Shown one piece after another: positions 10,218-19,591 of a stretch of DNA of 53,388 nucleotides. Positions within the stretch are counted from its first letter, which is position 1; every line of letters starts with the position of its first letter. Under the pieces are notes generated by a model. That model saw only the letters and a program-made list of their open reading frames with translations, ran no database searches and was not told where the DNA came from. This stretch comes from Thermomicrobiales bacterium (GTDB lineage Bacteria > Chloroflexota > Chloroflexia > Thermomicrobiales > UBA6265), in assembly GCA_023957015.1 (NCBI GenBank), contig JAMLHR010000016.1, positions 1 to 53,388 of the forward strand, given 5' to 3'. The position numbers and the translations under genes are program-made.

Positions 10218-11608
10218 CAGAGCGCGGCGAAACCATCGGGAGTGCGTGCGATATCACCCCGACGATAGAGGTAATCGAGGGCGAAGCCAAGGGCGGCCAG
10301 GATCGCCGCTGGTCGACCATCCTGAGCCAGAGCTATCGCACCGTCAATCGTCTCGCCTGGAAGACCCAGGGCGCTGATCGCTGTCTGGGCGGGGATGGTG
10401 GAATCGATGCGGATGACTGCGCCCTTCGTAATCCGTTGCTGGATATCCACCTCACCCACGGTTCATGCTCAAGGCCAGTACCTATCTGGAGAATTGCACG
10501 ACCGATGATGTCGTCGAACACGGTCATCATCCGCCGGATCCCAGGTGTCGAGCTCTATCTTGCCCATCGTTGCCGGTCGAATCGCGAGGAGGTCGGATAT
10601 GCCGGGAACCGCCAAGGACTCGCCATTGGTGATAGCGCGACGCTGGGCGTTGGCGATGATCGCCTCATAGTTGGCAATGGTCATCCGCACGGAGACCGCT
10701 TTTCGCATTGACCTGCGGATGCGATCGGGCGACGTGCGAGATAGCGGCGATCAGATTCGCCATGAATGACGGCATGAGCACAGTCACGCCGTCGATCTCC
10801 GCCACCTGCTGCTCCTGATGCACGATGTCGAGTTCCTGTTCGATCGTGGATGGATAGTGGGTGCGAATCTGCGAACCGAAACGGTCCTTGAGAGGCGTGA
10901 TGATGCGACCGCGATTGGTGTAATCCTCAGGATTCGCGCTGGCCACCACCAGGATATCCAAAGGCAGCCGCACCGAGAATCCCCGAATCTGGACATCGCG
11001 TTCTTCAAGGATGTTCAGAAGCCCAACCTGAATGCGCTCGCCAGATCCGGTAACTCGTTGAGATTAAAGATACCTCGATTGGTGCGTGGGATAAGCCCGA
11101 ACGCGATGATCTCCTCATTTGAGAGATAGCGTCCTTCGGCGATCTTGATAGGATCAACTTCGCCGATCAAATCGGCAATGGAGGTATCTGGCGTCGCCAG
11201 CTTCTCGGCAAATCGTTCGTCGCGGTGTACCCACCGGATCGGCGTCGCATCTCCATATGCCTCAACCTGATGCTTGCCGTGCGCGCTGATGGGGTTGAGC
11301 GGATCATCTGCATTCGACCTCCCGCTGCCACTAATGATCGGAATCCACTCATCCAGTAGCGCAGTTAGACTACGAGCCAACCGTGACTTCGCCTGGCCAC
11401 GCTCCCCCAGCAGCAGTATGTCGTGTCCCGCCAGGATCGCGTTAATCACCTGAGGAACAACGGTCTCTTCATACCCATGCAACTCAGGGAAAATCGGCTG
11501 ACAGGCACGCAATCGAGCAACCATATTTACGCGCATCTCGTCGCGAATGGACCTGGTCACATACCCATCGGCGATGAGTTGTCCTCGAGTTGATGCGCGT
11601 GAGACCAT
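10217..11608 (-). CDS. AAA+ ATPase, ChlI/MoxR-like, partner of VWA protein (frameshifted)
   Basis: The start ATG at 11608 gives MVSRASTRGQLIADGY. A Walker A-like LLGERGQAKSRLARSL occurs at about residue 65-80, followed by WVHRDERFAEKLATPDTSIADLIGEVDP and GLIPRTNRGIFNLNELPDL. After a shift near 11005 the frame continues with RLPLDILVVASANPEDYTNR, a Walker B/sensor 1 region. Further shifts near 10700, 10540 and 10450 separate the C-terminal pieces, the last ending at 10217. The combination GERGQAK with GEVDPIK and NPEDYTNRGRIITPLKDRFG matches a conserved magnesium chelatase-like AAA+ family usually next to a VWA gene, as here. Substrate cannot be inferred. Confidence 0.78.
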
Positions 11609-11622
11609 GATCTGTCCTGCCC

Positions 11623-11658
11623 GAAAACGCAAAGGGAGTGCGCTATACACGCACTCCC
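11623..11658 (-). terminator. Intrinsic terminator after S9 peptidase gene
   Basis: A perfect 9-bp inverted repeat (11634-11642 with 11650-11658) with a 7-base loop lies 13 bases beyond the peptidase stop codon. On the minus strand it is followed by TTTGCGTTTTCG, a broken U tract. It separates the peptidase gene from the AAA+/VWA pair. Confidence 0.75.
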
Positions 11659-11671
11659 GAAGTATGCAGAC

Positions 11672-13488
11672 CTAATCGAGTTCCTGCACTGGCAAGCGCA
11701 AATGTTTCTGCAGGAAGTTACCCATCGTGACGAAGGCGTCGATCTCATTCTTGCGTTTGGAGAGCGCGTGACCCTCGTCATCATAGACACGGAGCACGAC
11801 ATCGAGTCCCTTGCTGCTTACCGCCTCGACGACTTGCTCTGCTTCAAACAAGGGGACGCGTGGATCGTTGCGACCATGGCAGACCATCAGTGGCACACAG
11901 ATGTTCTCGATATGGGTTAGCGGTGAAATCTCCACCAACATCTCGCGGTCGTTCTCCCAGCTCGCCATACTCGGCCTCGCGATGCTTGCGACGCCACGGA
12001 CCGGTGCGTTCGAGGAAGCTGACGAAGTTGGCGATACCGACCACGTCCACACCCGCTGCCCAGAGATCCGGGTAGAACACCAGCGAAGCAAGCGTCATGA
12101 AACCGCCATAGCTGCGACCGTAGACGGCAATACGATCAGGGATCGACATCGCTGCGCTCTCTCAGCCAGGAAACGGCGTAGGCGACATCTTTAATCGAGT
12201 CGAGTCGCAGACCTTTGTCATCCAGGTGGCTGTAGCTCTTGCCGTAGCCAGTACTACCGCGAACATTGAGGCTGAGCACGCCCATACCCAGCGAGGTCAG
12301 ATACTGAAGGACGGGGCCACTGGGACTGTAGTTGAGTGTTCGCTGGCTCTCCGGACCACCATGGATATCCACCAACACCGGGAATGGACCATCGCCCTCA
12401 GGTTTGAACCAGAAGGCGGGAACCTCTCGACCGTCGAAAGTGGTGAAGGTGATCGGCTCGGGAGCGAAGGTCTTGGGGGACGGAGCATCGGCACTGGCAA
12501 CGACCTGGCTGGTGCCATCGATCCTGGCCACCATGATGACCGATGGTTCCTGGACGGTGGAGAAGCCGAACGCCACCATGGATGAGTCCGGGCTCCAGCT
12601 AAACTGATCGATCACGCCCAACGAAAGATCAAATGCGGCTTTCTCCTGACCATGGAGGTCGGTCATCACCAGACGAGACGCACCATTCTCGTTGATGGCA
12701 ATGGCGATCGCTTCCCCATTCGGACTGATCTTGAAATCCTGTACATCCCAGGAATCATCGCGATAGACAACGATCGTCTCGCGAGAGCCGAGATTCATGC
12801 GGCGTAGAGAGACGTATTCCTGATCCAGATTGCTCGTGAACCAGAGATCGTCACCCAGCAAGCTGGCGGCATCGATCCACTGTTCACCCTCGTGTGCGGT
12901 CAGGTTCGTCACATCAGAGCCTCGCCCGATCAGTAGCAGGTCGCCATCGAGATTGCCGTTCACCCGGGCGACAATCGCCTTCCGACCATCTGGGGTCAGC
13001 GCGACTGGCACTGCCTGACCGGCATCCTCCATCCACATCTCGATCTGGCCGGTAAGCATATCCACGCCGAGAATATCGAAAGTGGACTCCTCCCGCGCAT
13101 TCGAGCGATACAGCAGATAGTTGCCGTCCTTGCTCAGCGTTCCAGGATCGTGAATGGCATCATCGCGATGCGTGAGTCGTACCGGTGCAGCACCGATCTG
13201 GGAGAAGGTGTAGAGCTGCTGACGTTCATTCCCGCCAGCATCCATACCGAAGACGATACGGCCAGATGTAGCGGATGCTTTCAGACTCAGCAGACGTTCG
13301 GAATACACCGTCAACGAATTTTGATGTCCCGACGTTAAGGAGATGACACTCGCCTGCTTGGTGCCACTGCGGTCGTCCAGGAAGACAATCTCGTCGTCAC
13401 TCAGAAATGTTGGAGCGGAGAACGATGGCCGATCAAAGTAACTGGCAGCGTGTCGCGTTAGCGCATCGATTGCGTATGATTCACTCAT
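11672..13488 (-). CDS. S9 family prolyl oligopeptidase / acylaminoacyl peptidase (two frameshifts)
   Basis: A cytoplasmic-type S9 serine peptidase of about 605 residues. There is a seven-blade beta-propeller-like N-terminal part (repeats such as SPNGEAIAIA and SPDSSMVAFG) and a C-terminal alpha/beta-hydrolase domain. IHGGPESQRT marks the oxyanion region, GRSYGG holds the catalytic Ser, GRNDPRVP the Asp and DDEGHALSK the His. The start at 13488 (MSESYAI) has GAGGT 9-10 bases upstream. One-base shifts near 12137 (after SDVDP) and near 11958 split the hydrolase domain, but all three catalytic residues survive. No signal peptide is seen. It is divergent from the metallopeptidase gene, about 100 bases away. 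Confidence 0.88.
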
Positions 13489-13589
13489 TAGGTAGCACCT
13501 CGTACATCGGTAACGGTTTACTGTGGGCACGAAATCACAGAATCAAACTTTTAGCAATGGTGTACAGGTTTATGGAAAGAGGAACCACC

Positions 13590-14906
13590 TTGGCAAACTG
13601 GAAACATTCGCTTGCCGGTGTTGCGCTGGCAGTTACCGTCGCGATCGGCGGTACCTCTGCACTCGCGGACACCGATCTCTTCTCCGAACTGGAACAAGCG
13701 GCTCAGGACTCTCGTGAACTGAACCTCCTGCAACCACTTGATGTGACAACGATCACGCGCCAAGAATACGCCGAGATCAACCAGCAGCAGATAGAAGAGG
13801 AGAATCCCGCCGAGGACATTGCGGACTGGCAACAGGTGCTCGTCTTCCTCGGTTATATTGCACCCGGTGATGACATTCTCCAGATCTATACCGATCTGAT
13901 GAGCGGTCAGGTGTTGGGGTTCTATGACTCGGAAACCAAGGAGTTGGTGGTTATCTCCACCAGCGAGAGCGAGTGGAACGTGACCGACAAGTCTACCTTC
14001 GTCCACGAGACCACTCACGCCATTCAGGACCAGCACTTCGGTATACGCACGGTCCTGGATCCTGCCCTTGAATCCCGTACCGACGACCACTACTATGCAG
14101 TCCTCTCACTGATTGAGGGTGATGCGACGATTTCCGAGACGATCTACCTGGTCCGTAATGACCTGATTGATCAGCTCATCGAAGAACAGAAGGATATGGA
14201 TTTCAGCGGTATCGATAGTGCTCCCCTCTTCCTGCAAGAGACATTGCTCTTCCCGTACAACCAGGGCGCGGAGTTCGTTGTCCACTTCTGGCAGATCGGT
14301 GGTTGGAACGCTGTCAATCAGATCTGGGAGAACCCGCCAACAACGACCGAGCAAATCCTGCACCCCGAGAAGTATGAGGAGGGCGAGGGTGCGAAGCCGG
14401 TGGCCATCGCGGATCCAACGGAGTCCATGTCTGATTGGCGACTCCTCGAATACAACGAGAATGGTGAACTCGTTACGAAGATCTTCCTCCTCAACGGAGG
14501 TGCCAGTGATCGAGAAGCCTCTTCTGCCGCCGAGGGGTGGGGCGGTGACGCTCATTACGTCATCACCGATGACGAGGGCCAGACGGCTATGGTTTGGGCC
14601 AGCACCTGGGACACCGAGGAAGATGCGCAGGAGTTCCTGGGTACGCTCGTCGAGGCGGAGTCCAATCGACTGACAGGGACGTTCGATGAAGTTGACAGCA
14701 CCACTCTCCGATTGACATCGGATGACTGGTACGCCGAGATCCATCACGATGGAGCCGACGTCACCTATTTTGTCGCACAGTCGAGCGACACGCTCGAACA
14801 ACTCATCGCTTCCCAGGAGGGTGCAACTGCATCGCCAAAGGCGACACCGGAGAAAGATCCAGCAACACCGGTGGCCTCCGTCAGTTTCTGGGTAAGGGAA
14901 GAATAG
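13590..14906 (+). CDS. Secreted HExxH metallopeptidase-like protein
   Basis: Start chosen at TTG 13590 because AGAGGA lies 6 bases upstream and translation from there begins directly with a good signal peptide (L/MANWKHSLAGVALAVTVAIG, cleavage after SALA). ATGs at 13557 and 13572 are possible. The mature protein has HETTH at residues 139-143 and EGDA with Glu176 about 33 residues later, the arrangement of a glutamate-zincin. This suggests a zinc peptidase acting outside the cytoplasm. A C-terminal half (about 280-400) contains a possible separate alpha/beta domain, and the tail is Thr/Pro/Ala-rich, like a low-complexity linker. I do not recognise a named family. Confidence 0.72.
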   Translation: MANWKHSLAGVALAVTVAIGGTSALADTDLFSELEQAAQDSRELNLLQPLDVTTITRQEYAEINQQQIEEENPAEDIADWQQVLVFLGYIAPGDDILQIYTDLMSGQVLGFYDSETKELVVISTSESEWNVTDKSTFVHETTHAIQDQHFGIRTVLDPALESRTDDHYYAVLSLIEGDATISETIYLVRNDLIDQLIEEQKDMDFSGIDSAPLFLQETLLFPYNQGAEFVVHFWQIGGWNAVNQIWENPPTTTEQILHPEKYEEGEGAKPVAIADPTESMSDWRLLEYNENGELVTKIFLLNGGASDREASSAAEGWGGDAHYVITDDEGQTAMVWASTWDTEEDAQEFLGTLVEAESNRLTGTFDEVDSTTLRLTSDDWYAEIHHDGADVTYFVAQSSDTLEQLIASQEGATASPKATPEKDPATPVASVSFWVREE

Positions 14907-14923
14907 TCGACTACCAACAGGAG

Positions 14924-14957
14924 CAGGCAGGGCACAGTCCCTGCCTGTTTTCGTTTT
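14924..14957 (+). terminator. Intrinsic terminator after metallopeptidase gene
   Basis: A perfect 9-bp stem (14924-14932 with 14939-14947), a 6-base loop and a following TTTTCGTTTT run make a textbook rho-independent terminator 18 bases past the stop codon. It isolates the metallopeptidase gene from the GH2 operon. Confidence 0.93.
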
Positions 14958-15015
14958 CCACCGGTACAGACTCGGATACCATTGCTATAAGGTGTATGGA
15001 TAAACAAGGAAGTCG

Positions 15016-16773
15016 ATGATGCTTGAAGATGCGCCAAATCCACAGTTTGCTCGCGAGAACTGGACTGATCTATGTGGTCCCTGGCGATTCCGCTATGACG
15101 ACGATGACCGCGGACTATCCGAGCGTTGGCAGGACACCCATTTCGATGAGAGCATGGTGATCATTGTCCCCTACCCGCCCGAGTCGGCGATGAGCGGGAT
15201 CGATGATCCTTCGTTCCATCCCGTTGTCTGGTACCAGCGTGAACTTCCTGTGATCGAGTATCCAGCAACTGACATGGCGCTGATTCGATTCGGCGCCGTG
15301 GATTACCAGGCGAAGGTGTGGGTAAACGGTGTCTTGGTAGCGACACATACTGGCGGTTCGTCCCCATTCACCGTCGAGGTCCCTGCTACCTGGTTAACTG
15401 GAGATGCTCCGGCAACAATAACGCTGCGTGTGTTCGATAGCCCGGTTGATCTGGAGCAACCGCGCGGAAAGCAGAGCTGGACGGAGAAACCCGATGCCAT
15501 CTTTTACAAACGCACAACGGGTATATGGCAGCCAGTGTGGCTGGAGATCGTGCCGCCAGTGTATGTCGACTACATTCGCTGGAACTACGTTGCTGATGTC
15601 GCGCTGCTTGATTGGTATCTGGAACTCAGCAGAACGCCGACTGAGTCCGTCGATCTGACGTTTCGTATCGACCTTCCGGATGGCCAACATCTTGAGTCTT
15701 CGGTATCGGTTGATGGTCGATTCACCTCCGGTGGTATCGATCTCTCAGGCGTAGAGAATTTCTCAGAAGTACTTTGGAGTCCATCGTCCCCGACGCTTTT
15801 GCCGACAATAGTGAGCACGTCCTCCGGGGATGTCGTCCACGGCTATATCGGGCTCCGCGATTTGCGGCTTGATCGAGAGGGGTTCCGCATCAACGGCGAG
15901 AGACACTGGATGCGAATGGTGCTGAGCCAGGGATACTTCCCCCAGAGCCTGTATGCATCACCCTCCACTCAGGCAGCACGCGATGAGGTCGAACTTACAT
16001 TGGCGCTCGGCTTCAATGGAGCCAGACTTCACCAGAAAGCTGAGGATCCCCGCTATCTCTATTGGGCGGACAAAAAGGGGCTTCTGCTCTGGGGAGAGAT
16101 CGGTGCAGCCTATGTCTGGAGCGATCGTGCTATCGAGCGACTCACGAACGAGTGGCGCGAGCTTGTGCGCCGGGATATCAATCATCCTTCCATTATCGCC
16201 TGGGTGCCATTCAACGAAAGCTGGGGGATCGCTGAGGTTGCCGCGGAACGCCGACAGCAATCTGGCGTGCGCTCGCTCTATGCTCTAACGAATGCCATTG
16301 ACGGCACCCGTCCAGTTATCGGTAACGACGGCTGGGAGCATGTCATATCCGATATCTACTCGCTGCATGACTACAACTGGAATGCGGAAGAACTCCGAGG
16401 CGAATACGCCGTCGGCCGCAGCAATACGGACATCGCGCGCACATTCCACACCGCCAGCAAATCCGCGATCGTTGGTCACGATTTCGACGCTGACAGTAAA
16501 CCGATCATGATTACCGAGTACGGCGGTGTCTCCTTTGCGCCGAGCGAGGGTGACGAGTGGTACGGCTATGGCAAGGTCGGTAACCATGAGGAGTTCGCGG
16601 CGAAATACGCCGAGATCAACCGGTCGCTCCATGACAGCGAAGAACTCATCGGTGTCTGCTACACCCAACTGACGGATACGGAGCAGGAGATCAACGGTCT
16701 GCTCTACGAGGATCGTTCGCCGAAGTTACCTTTGGATCAGCTGGCGGCGATTACACGCGGAACCAAGGCGTAA
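15016..16773 (+). CDS. Glycoside hydrolase family 2 protein (beta-galactosidase/glucuronidase-like)
   Basis: This 585-residue protein has the three-part GH2 architecture. The N-terminal jelly-roll sugar-binding domain contains WYQRELPV and AKVWVNGVLV; an immunoglobulin-like domain follows; a TIM barrel begins near residue 290 with GFRINGERHWMRMVL. The general acid/base is Glu401 in NHPSIIAWVPFNESWG and the nucleophile is Glu501 in IMITEYGG. There is no signal peptide, so it should act in the cytoplasm on imported oligosaccharides or glycosides. Start ATG 15016 follows AAGGA; a second ATG comes immediately after. It is 5 bases upstream of the phosphoesterase gene. Precise substrate cannot be read from the sequence. 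Confidence 0.9.
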   Translation: MMLEDAPNPQFARENWTDLCGPWRFRYDDDDRGLSERWQDTHFDESMVIIVPYPPESAMSGIDDPSFHPVVWYQRELPVIEYPATDMALIRFGAVDYQAKVWVNGVLVATHTGGSSPFTVEVPATWLTGDAPATITLRVFDSPVDLEQPRGKQSWTEKPDAIFYKRTTGIWQPVWLEIVPPVYVDYIRWNYVADVALLDWYLELSRTPTESVDLTFRIDLPDGQHLESSVSVDGRFTSGGIDLSGVENFSEVLWSPSSPTLLPTIVSTSSGDVVHGYIGLRDLRLDREGFRINGERHWMRMVLSQGYFPQSLYASPSTQAARDEVELTLALGFNGARLHQKAEDPRYLYWADKKGLLLWGEIGAAYVWSDRAIERLTNEWRELVRRDINHPSIIAWVPFNESWGIAEVAAERRQQSGVRSLYALTNAIDGTRPVIGNDGWEHVISDIYSLHDYNWNAEELRGEYAVGRSNTDIARTFHTASKSAIVGHDFDADSKPIMITEYGGVSFAPSEGDEWYGYGKVGNHEEFAAKYAEINRSLHDSEELIGVCYTQLTDTEQEINGLLYEDRSPKLPLDQLAAITRGTKA

Positions 16774-16778
16774 GCATC

Positions 16779-17495
16779 ATGGCGAATCTCAAGATCGCGA
16801 TCATCTCGGATATCCATGGCTTCACTCTGGCGCTTGATTGCGTCCTGGAAGATATCGAGTCATTCGGTGTCGATCAAATCATTGTCGCTGGCGATATTGT
16901 TGAGAGTGGACCCGATCCCGTTGGGGCAATGACACGGGTGCGAGAACTCGGCTGTCCTGTGATTCAGGGCAATACCGACTACCTGATCGGTCAGGGTGAG
17001 ACGAGTGGCAAGCTCACCGCCTGGACGGTGGACCAAATGGGTGTTGATGGGTGTCAATGGCTGCTCGATCTCCCATTCAGTCACAGAGTATCGCCACCTG
17101 GCGCCCGTTCCACCTGGGACGATCTGCTGGTGGTCCATGCGAATCCGTTCGATTTCTACCGCGCCATTGCACCCGATGCAGGAACACATGAACTCTCTGA
17201 GCTGATTGGCGAGACGGAGGCAGCAGTGCTCGCCTTCGGACACATTCACATCGCCTACATTCGTACCTTGGAGCGAATAACTCTGCTCGATGTGTCCGCT
17301 GTCGGGAATCCGAAGGATGGTGATCTTCGCAGCAAGTGGGGACTGATAACCTGGAATCAGGGCACGCATTCCTGGAAAACCGAGCTTCACTATGTAGACT
17401 ACCCATTGGACGAGACGATCATACAGATGCGCGCATCCGGCATGCCGAATGTAGAGAAGCACATCCAGAAGTTGAAACGAGCGATATACGAATGA
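16779..17495 (+). CDS. Calcineurin-like metallophosphoesterase
   Basis: The 238-residue protein carries the metal-binding motifs of the superfamily in order: DIH at about residues 11-13, GDIVESGPDP (Asp39), GNTD at about 69-72, VHANPFDFY and FGHIHIAY. This looks like the YfcE/MJ0936-type small phosphodiesterases. It starts 5 bases after the GH2 stop codon and its own stop codon overlaps the ppx-like start (ATGA, 17492-17495), so the three genes are one transcription unit. The physiological substrate is unknown. Confidence 0.88.
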   Translation: MANLKIAIISDIHGFTLALDCVLEDIESFGVDQIIVAGDIVESGPDPVGAMTRVRELGCPVIQGNTDYLIGQGETSGKLTAWTVDQMGVDGCQWLLDLPFSHRVSPPGARSTWDDLLVVHANPFDFYRAIAPDAGTHELSELIGETEAAVLAFGHIHIAYIRTLERITLLDVSAVGNPKDGDLRSKWGLITWNQGTHSWKTELHYVDYPLDETIIQMRASGMPNVEKHIQKLKRAIYE

Positions 17496-18406
17496 CCACT
17501 ATCCACAAGGTGTCGGCCGTAGATCTCGGTACGAACACGCTGAAAGCAACCCATGCCACCGTATCATCCAGCGGCAAACTACTCGATATGGAGCACGCCT
17601 CCGAGACTATTCGTCTCGGCTATGGTATCGAGGCGACCGGGCGAATTGAGCAGCAACGAATCGATGCCTGTCTGGCCTTTCTGCTAGAGCAGGAGCGCAT
17701 CGGTCGCAAATACGGATCGGAAGCCTATATCGGTGTCGCCACAGAGGCCCTTCGCATAGCCAGCAACGGTCCTAGTCTGATGGATCGGATCGTTGCTGAG
17801 ACATCGTGGCAGGTAGAGATCATTAGCGGCGATCGCGAAGCCGAACTTACCTACCTCGGACTAATGGATCAGGTGCCGGAGGGGATTGATTGCGCCATTG
17901 TCGATATCGGTGGTGGCAGCACCGAGGTCGTCATTCTTCGAGATGGCGTTGTCACGAACCAACAGAGTCTGGCGATCGGATCCGGCCGATTGGCAGATCG
18001 CTTCTTCACCACCGATCCGCCGGGCATTGATGCGGAGGAAGCAGCGCTCATGGCCGCGTTGGACGTTGTCACGACCCTACAGGGTACCTCGGACTCCGTA
18101 CCTTTCGTCATGCTTGCTGGTGGATCAGGTCTATTCATGAACCAGCTTATCGATCTGTTTTGGGAAACCCCGCCATTTAGTGCCGATACGCTGGGTCTGC
18201 TTGGTAAGCACCTGGCAACCACGCCGGCCCAAGACACGGTTGATCGGATCGGTATTCCGTTGGCCAGGGCATTGGTGTTGCCAGCAAGCGTAGCTGTTGG
18301 CATTGCTATCGTCGGATACCTTGGTGCTACACGCGCGCTGGGTGTGCCATCGGGTATTCGTATGGGATTGATCCGCGAGTTCGCCGAAAACGCAGTGAAC
18401 GACTGA
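17492..18406 (+). CDS. Exopolyphosphatase / pppGpp phosphohydrolase family protein
   Basis: A 304-residue ASKHA-fold phosphatase of the Ppx/GppA family. The N-terminal phosphate-1 motif reads AVDLGTNTLKATHATV, ATEALRIASN is the conserved middle motif, and VDIGGGSTEVV at about 138-148 is the phosphate-2 motif. LAGGSGLFMNQ comes in the second lobe. It is short, lacking the C-terminal HD-like domain of E. coli Ppx, so it resembles the minimal enzymes. Substrate may be polyphosphate or pppGpp; the sequence does not decide. ATG 17492 overlaps the upstream stop. The stop codon lies inside a terminator hairpin. Confidence 0.87.
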   Translation: MTTIHKVSAVDLGTNTLKATHATVSSSGKLLDMEHASETIRLGYGIEATGRIEQQRIDACLAFLLEQERIGRKYGSEAYIGVATEALRIASNGPSLMDRIVAETSWQVEIISGDREAELTYLGLMDQVPEGIDCAIVDIGGGSTEVVILRDGVVTNQQSLAIGSGRLADRFFTTDPPGIDAEEAALMAALDVVTTLQGTSDSVPFVMLAGGSGLFMNQLIDLFWETPPFSADTLGLLGKHLATTPAQDTVDRIGIPLARALVLPASVAVGIAIVGYLGATRALGVPSGIRMGLIREFAENAVND

Positions 18407-18428
18407 CGATTCGCCAGTCGTTCACTGC
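18392..18428. terminator. Convergent hairpin between ppx-like and LEA-like genes
   Basis: A perfect 14-bp inverted repeat (18392-18405 with 18415-18428) with a 9-base loop overlaps the ppx-like stop codon. It is followed on the minus strand by GTTTTC, so it probably serves the minus-strand LEA-like gene (stop at 18437) and may act in both directions. Confidence 0.75.
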
Positions 18429-18436
18429 CGAGATAT

Positions 18437-19015
18437 TTAGCTCTTGAAGATACCCTTGATCTTGTCGAGCAGGCCCTCAGCCTTTTCCTGAACGTCAGCA
18501 GTGACGTCCTTGGCCTTGTCACCAAGCTCGCCTGCCTGCTTGGTTGCCTCTTTCGAGACCTCGCTGAACTTCTTCTGGCCTTCAGCCAGGACCTCTTCGG
18601 TCTTTGCCTTGGCCTCGCTGGCGGCGGCGTTCACGCTCTTGCCAAGCTCCTCGCCCTTGGATTTGGCATCGCTCATGACCTTGCTGCCCGTCTCCGAAGC
18701 ATCAGCGACAACGTCATCAAGCTTTGACTTGCCATCCGCCATTGCAGCCTTGGCCTTATCGGATGCATCCGAGGCGACACTTTTGGTTTTCTCAGCAGCG
18801 TCTCCCGCGGCGGTCTTGGCTTTCTCAGCGACTTCTTCTGCAGCGGCCTTGGTTTTAGCAGCAGCATCTTCAGCGGCAGCCTTGGCTTTGTCGGCGGCGT
18901 CCTGAGCACTAGCCTTGGCATCGTCAACCATCGATGTTCCTTCGGAAACCGCTTCGTTTGCGGCTGACTCCGCGTCCGACTGGATCTCGTCTATCTTCCC
19001 GGTAATGTCATCCAT
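18437..19015 (-). CDS. Alanine-rich amphipathic repeat protein (LEA/apolipoprotein-like)
   Basis: The 192-residue protein consists almost wholly of Ala, Lys, Asp, Glu and Ser in an 11-residue rhythm, for example AxDAAxKAKAA, AAEDAAAKTKA and AAGDAAEKTKS. These are features of group 3 LEA proteins and other amphipathic helical repeats. There is no signal peptide or membrane segment. A terminal segment (AEGLLDKIKGIFKS) is more hydrophobic. The start at 19015 follows AAGGAG by about 9 bases; the longer ATG at 19063 lacks this support. Such proteins can protect proteins or membranes in drying or osmotic stress, but that is inference from composition. It lies 96 bases downstream of nosL on the same strand. 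Confidence 0.75.
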   Translation of the reverse strand: MDDITGKIDEIQSDAESAANEAVSEGTSMVDDAKASAQDAADKAKAAAEDAAAKTKAAAEEVAEKAKTAAGDAAEKTKSVASDASDKAKAAMADGKSKLDDVVADASETGSKVMSDAKSKGEELGKSVNAAASEAKAKTEEVLAEGQKKFSEVSKEATKQAGELGDKAKDVTADVQEKAEGLLDKIKGIFKS

Positions 19016-19111
19016 ATCCGTTTCTCCTTCCTGAGTTGGCACCGAGACAATGGTGATTCTCACCTATGTCGTCTTGTTAGTATGCAGGATTCGAGTCAAA
19101 AACGTATCTGT

Positions 19112-19591
19112 TTAGTGCGAATGGTGCGGTTCGGGCGAATGTTGCCAATCATGATGGAACACCTCAGTCCAGTTCCAGATCTCGCCGCCATGCTCACCGT
19201 GTGCGGATCTGGCGCTCTCCTCGTCGGCAAATGCGGCCACGCACCACTTCATTGGGCTATAGCAGAACTCATCCGCCTGAACGAACCAGGCGTCCTCCGC
19301 TTTCACCCACTCTTTCGTGTTGTGATCAGGCACCCACATCACCTGAAAGTCATCGGAGACATTCTGGTGATATTTGAGGAACTCGCCGATATCGTCAAAA
19401 AGCAACCATTCCTTCGAGTCCGTGGGCAGGGTAGCCACCGTGAAGCGCTCATCCACCACCGGCATGCCCATTTCGGACATATCCACACCGTAATTGATCT
19501 TGGGAGGATCAAGCGATTGCTTGTCTTCGCCGCATCCAGCCAACACCACCAAAGCCACAACCAGGATACCCAGTACTCGCAATCGATTCAT
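19112..19591 (-). CDS. nosL: NosL-like copper chaperone lipoprotein
   Basis: NosL delivers Cu(I) to NosZ during assembly of its copper centres. This 159-residue protein begins with a lipoprotein signal peptide (hydrophobic ILVVALVVLAG ending at Cys20 of a LAGC lipobox). It has a Met-rich motif DMSEMGMPV at about 38-46 and the NosL-like core LLFDDIGEFLKYH, followed by DAWFV and a YSPMKWCVAAFAD segment. The C-terminal 14 residues contain six His, a likely metal-binding tail. Its ATG overlaps the nosY stop codon (ATGA), making it the last coupled gene of the cluster. Sequence similarity to NosL is partial but the context is strong. Confidence 0.85.
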   Translation of the reverse strand: MNRLRVLGILVVALVVLAGCGEDKQSLDPPKINYGVDMSEMGMPVVDERFTVATLPTDSKEWLLFDDIGEFLKYHQNVSDDFQVMWVPDHNTKEWVKAEDAWFVQADEFCYSPMKWCVAAFADEESARSAHGEHGGEIWNWTEVFHHDWQHSPEPHHSH

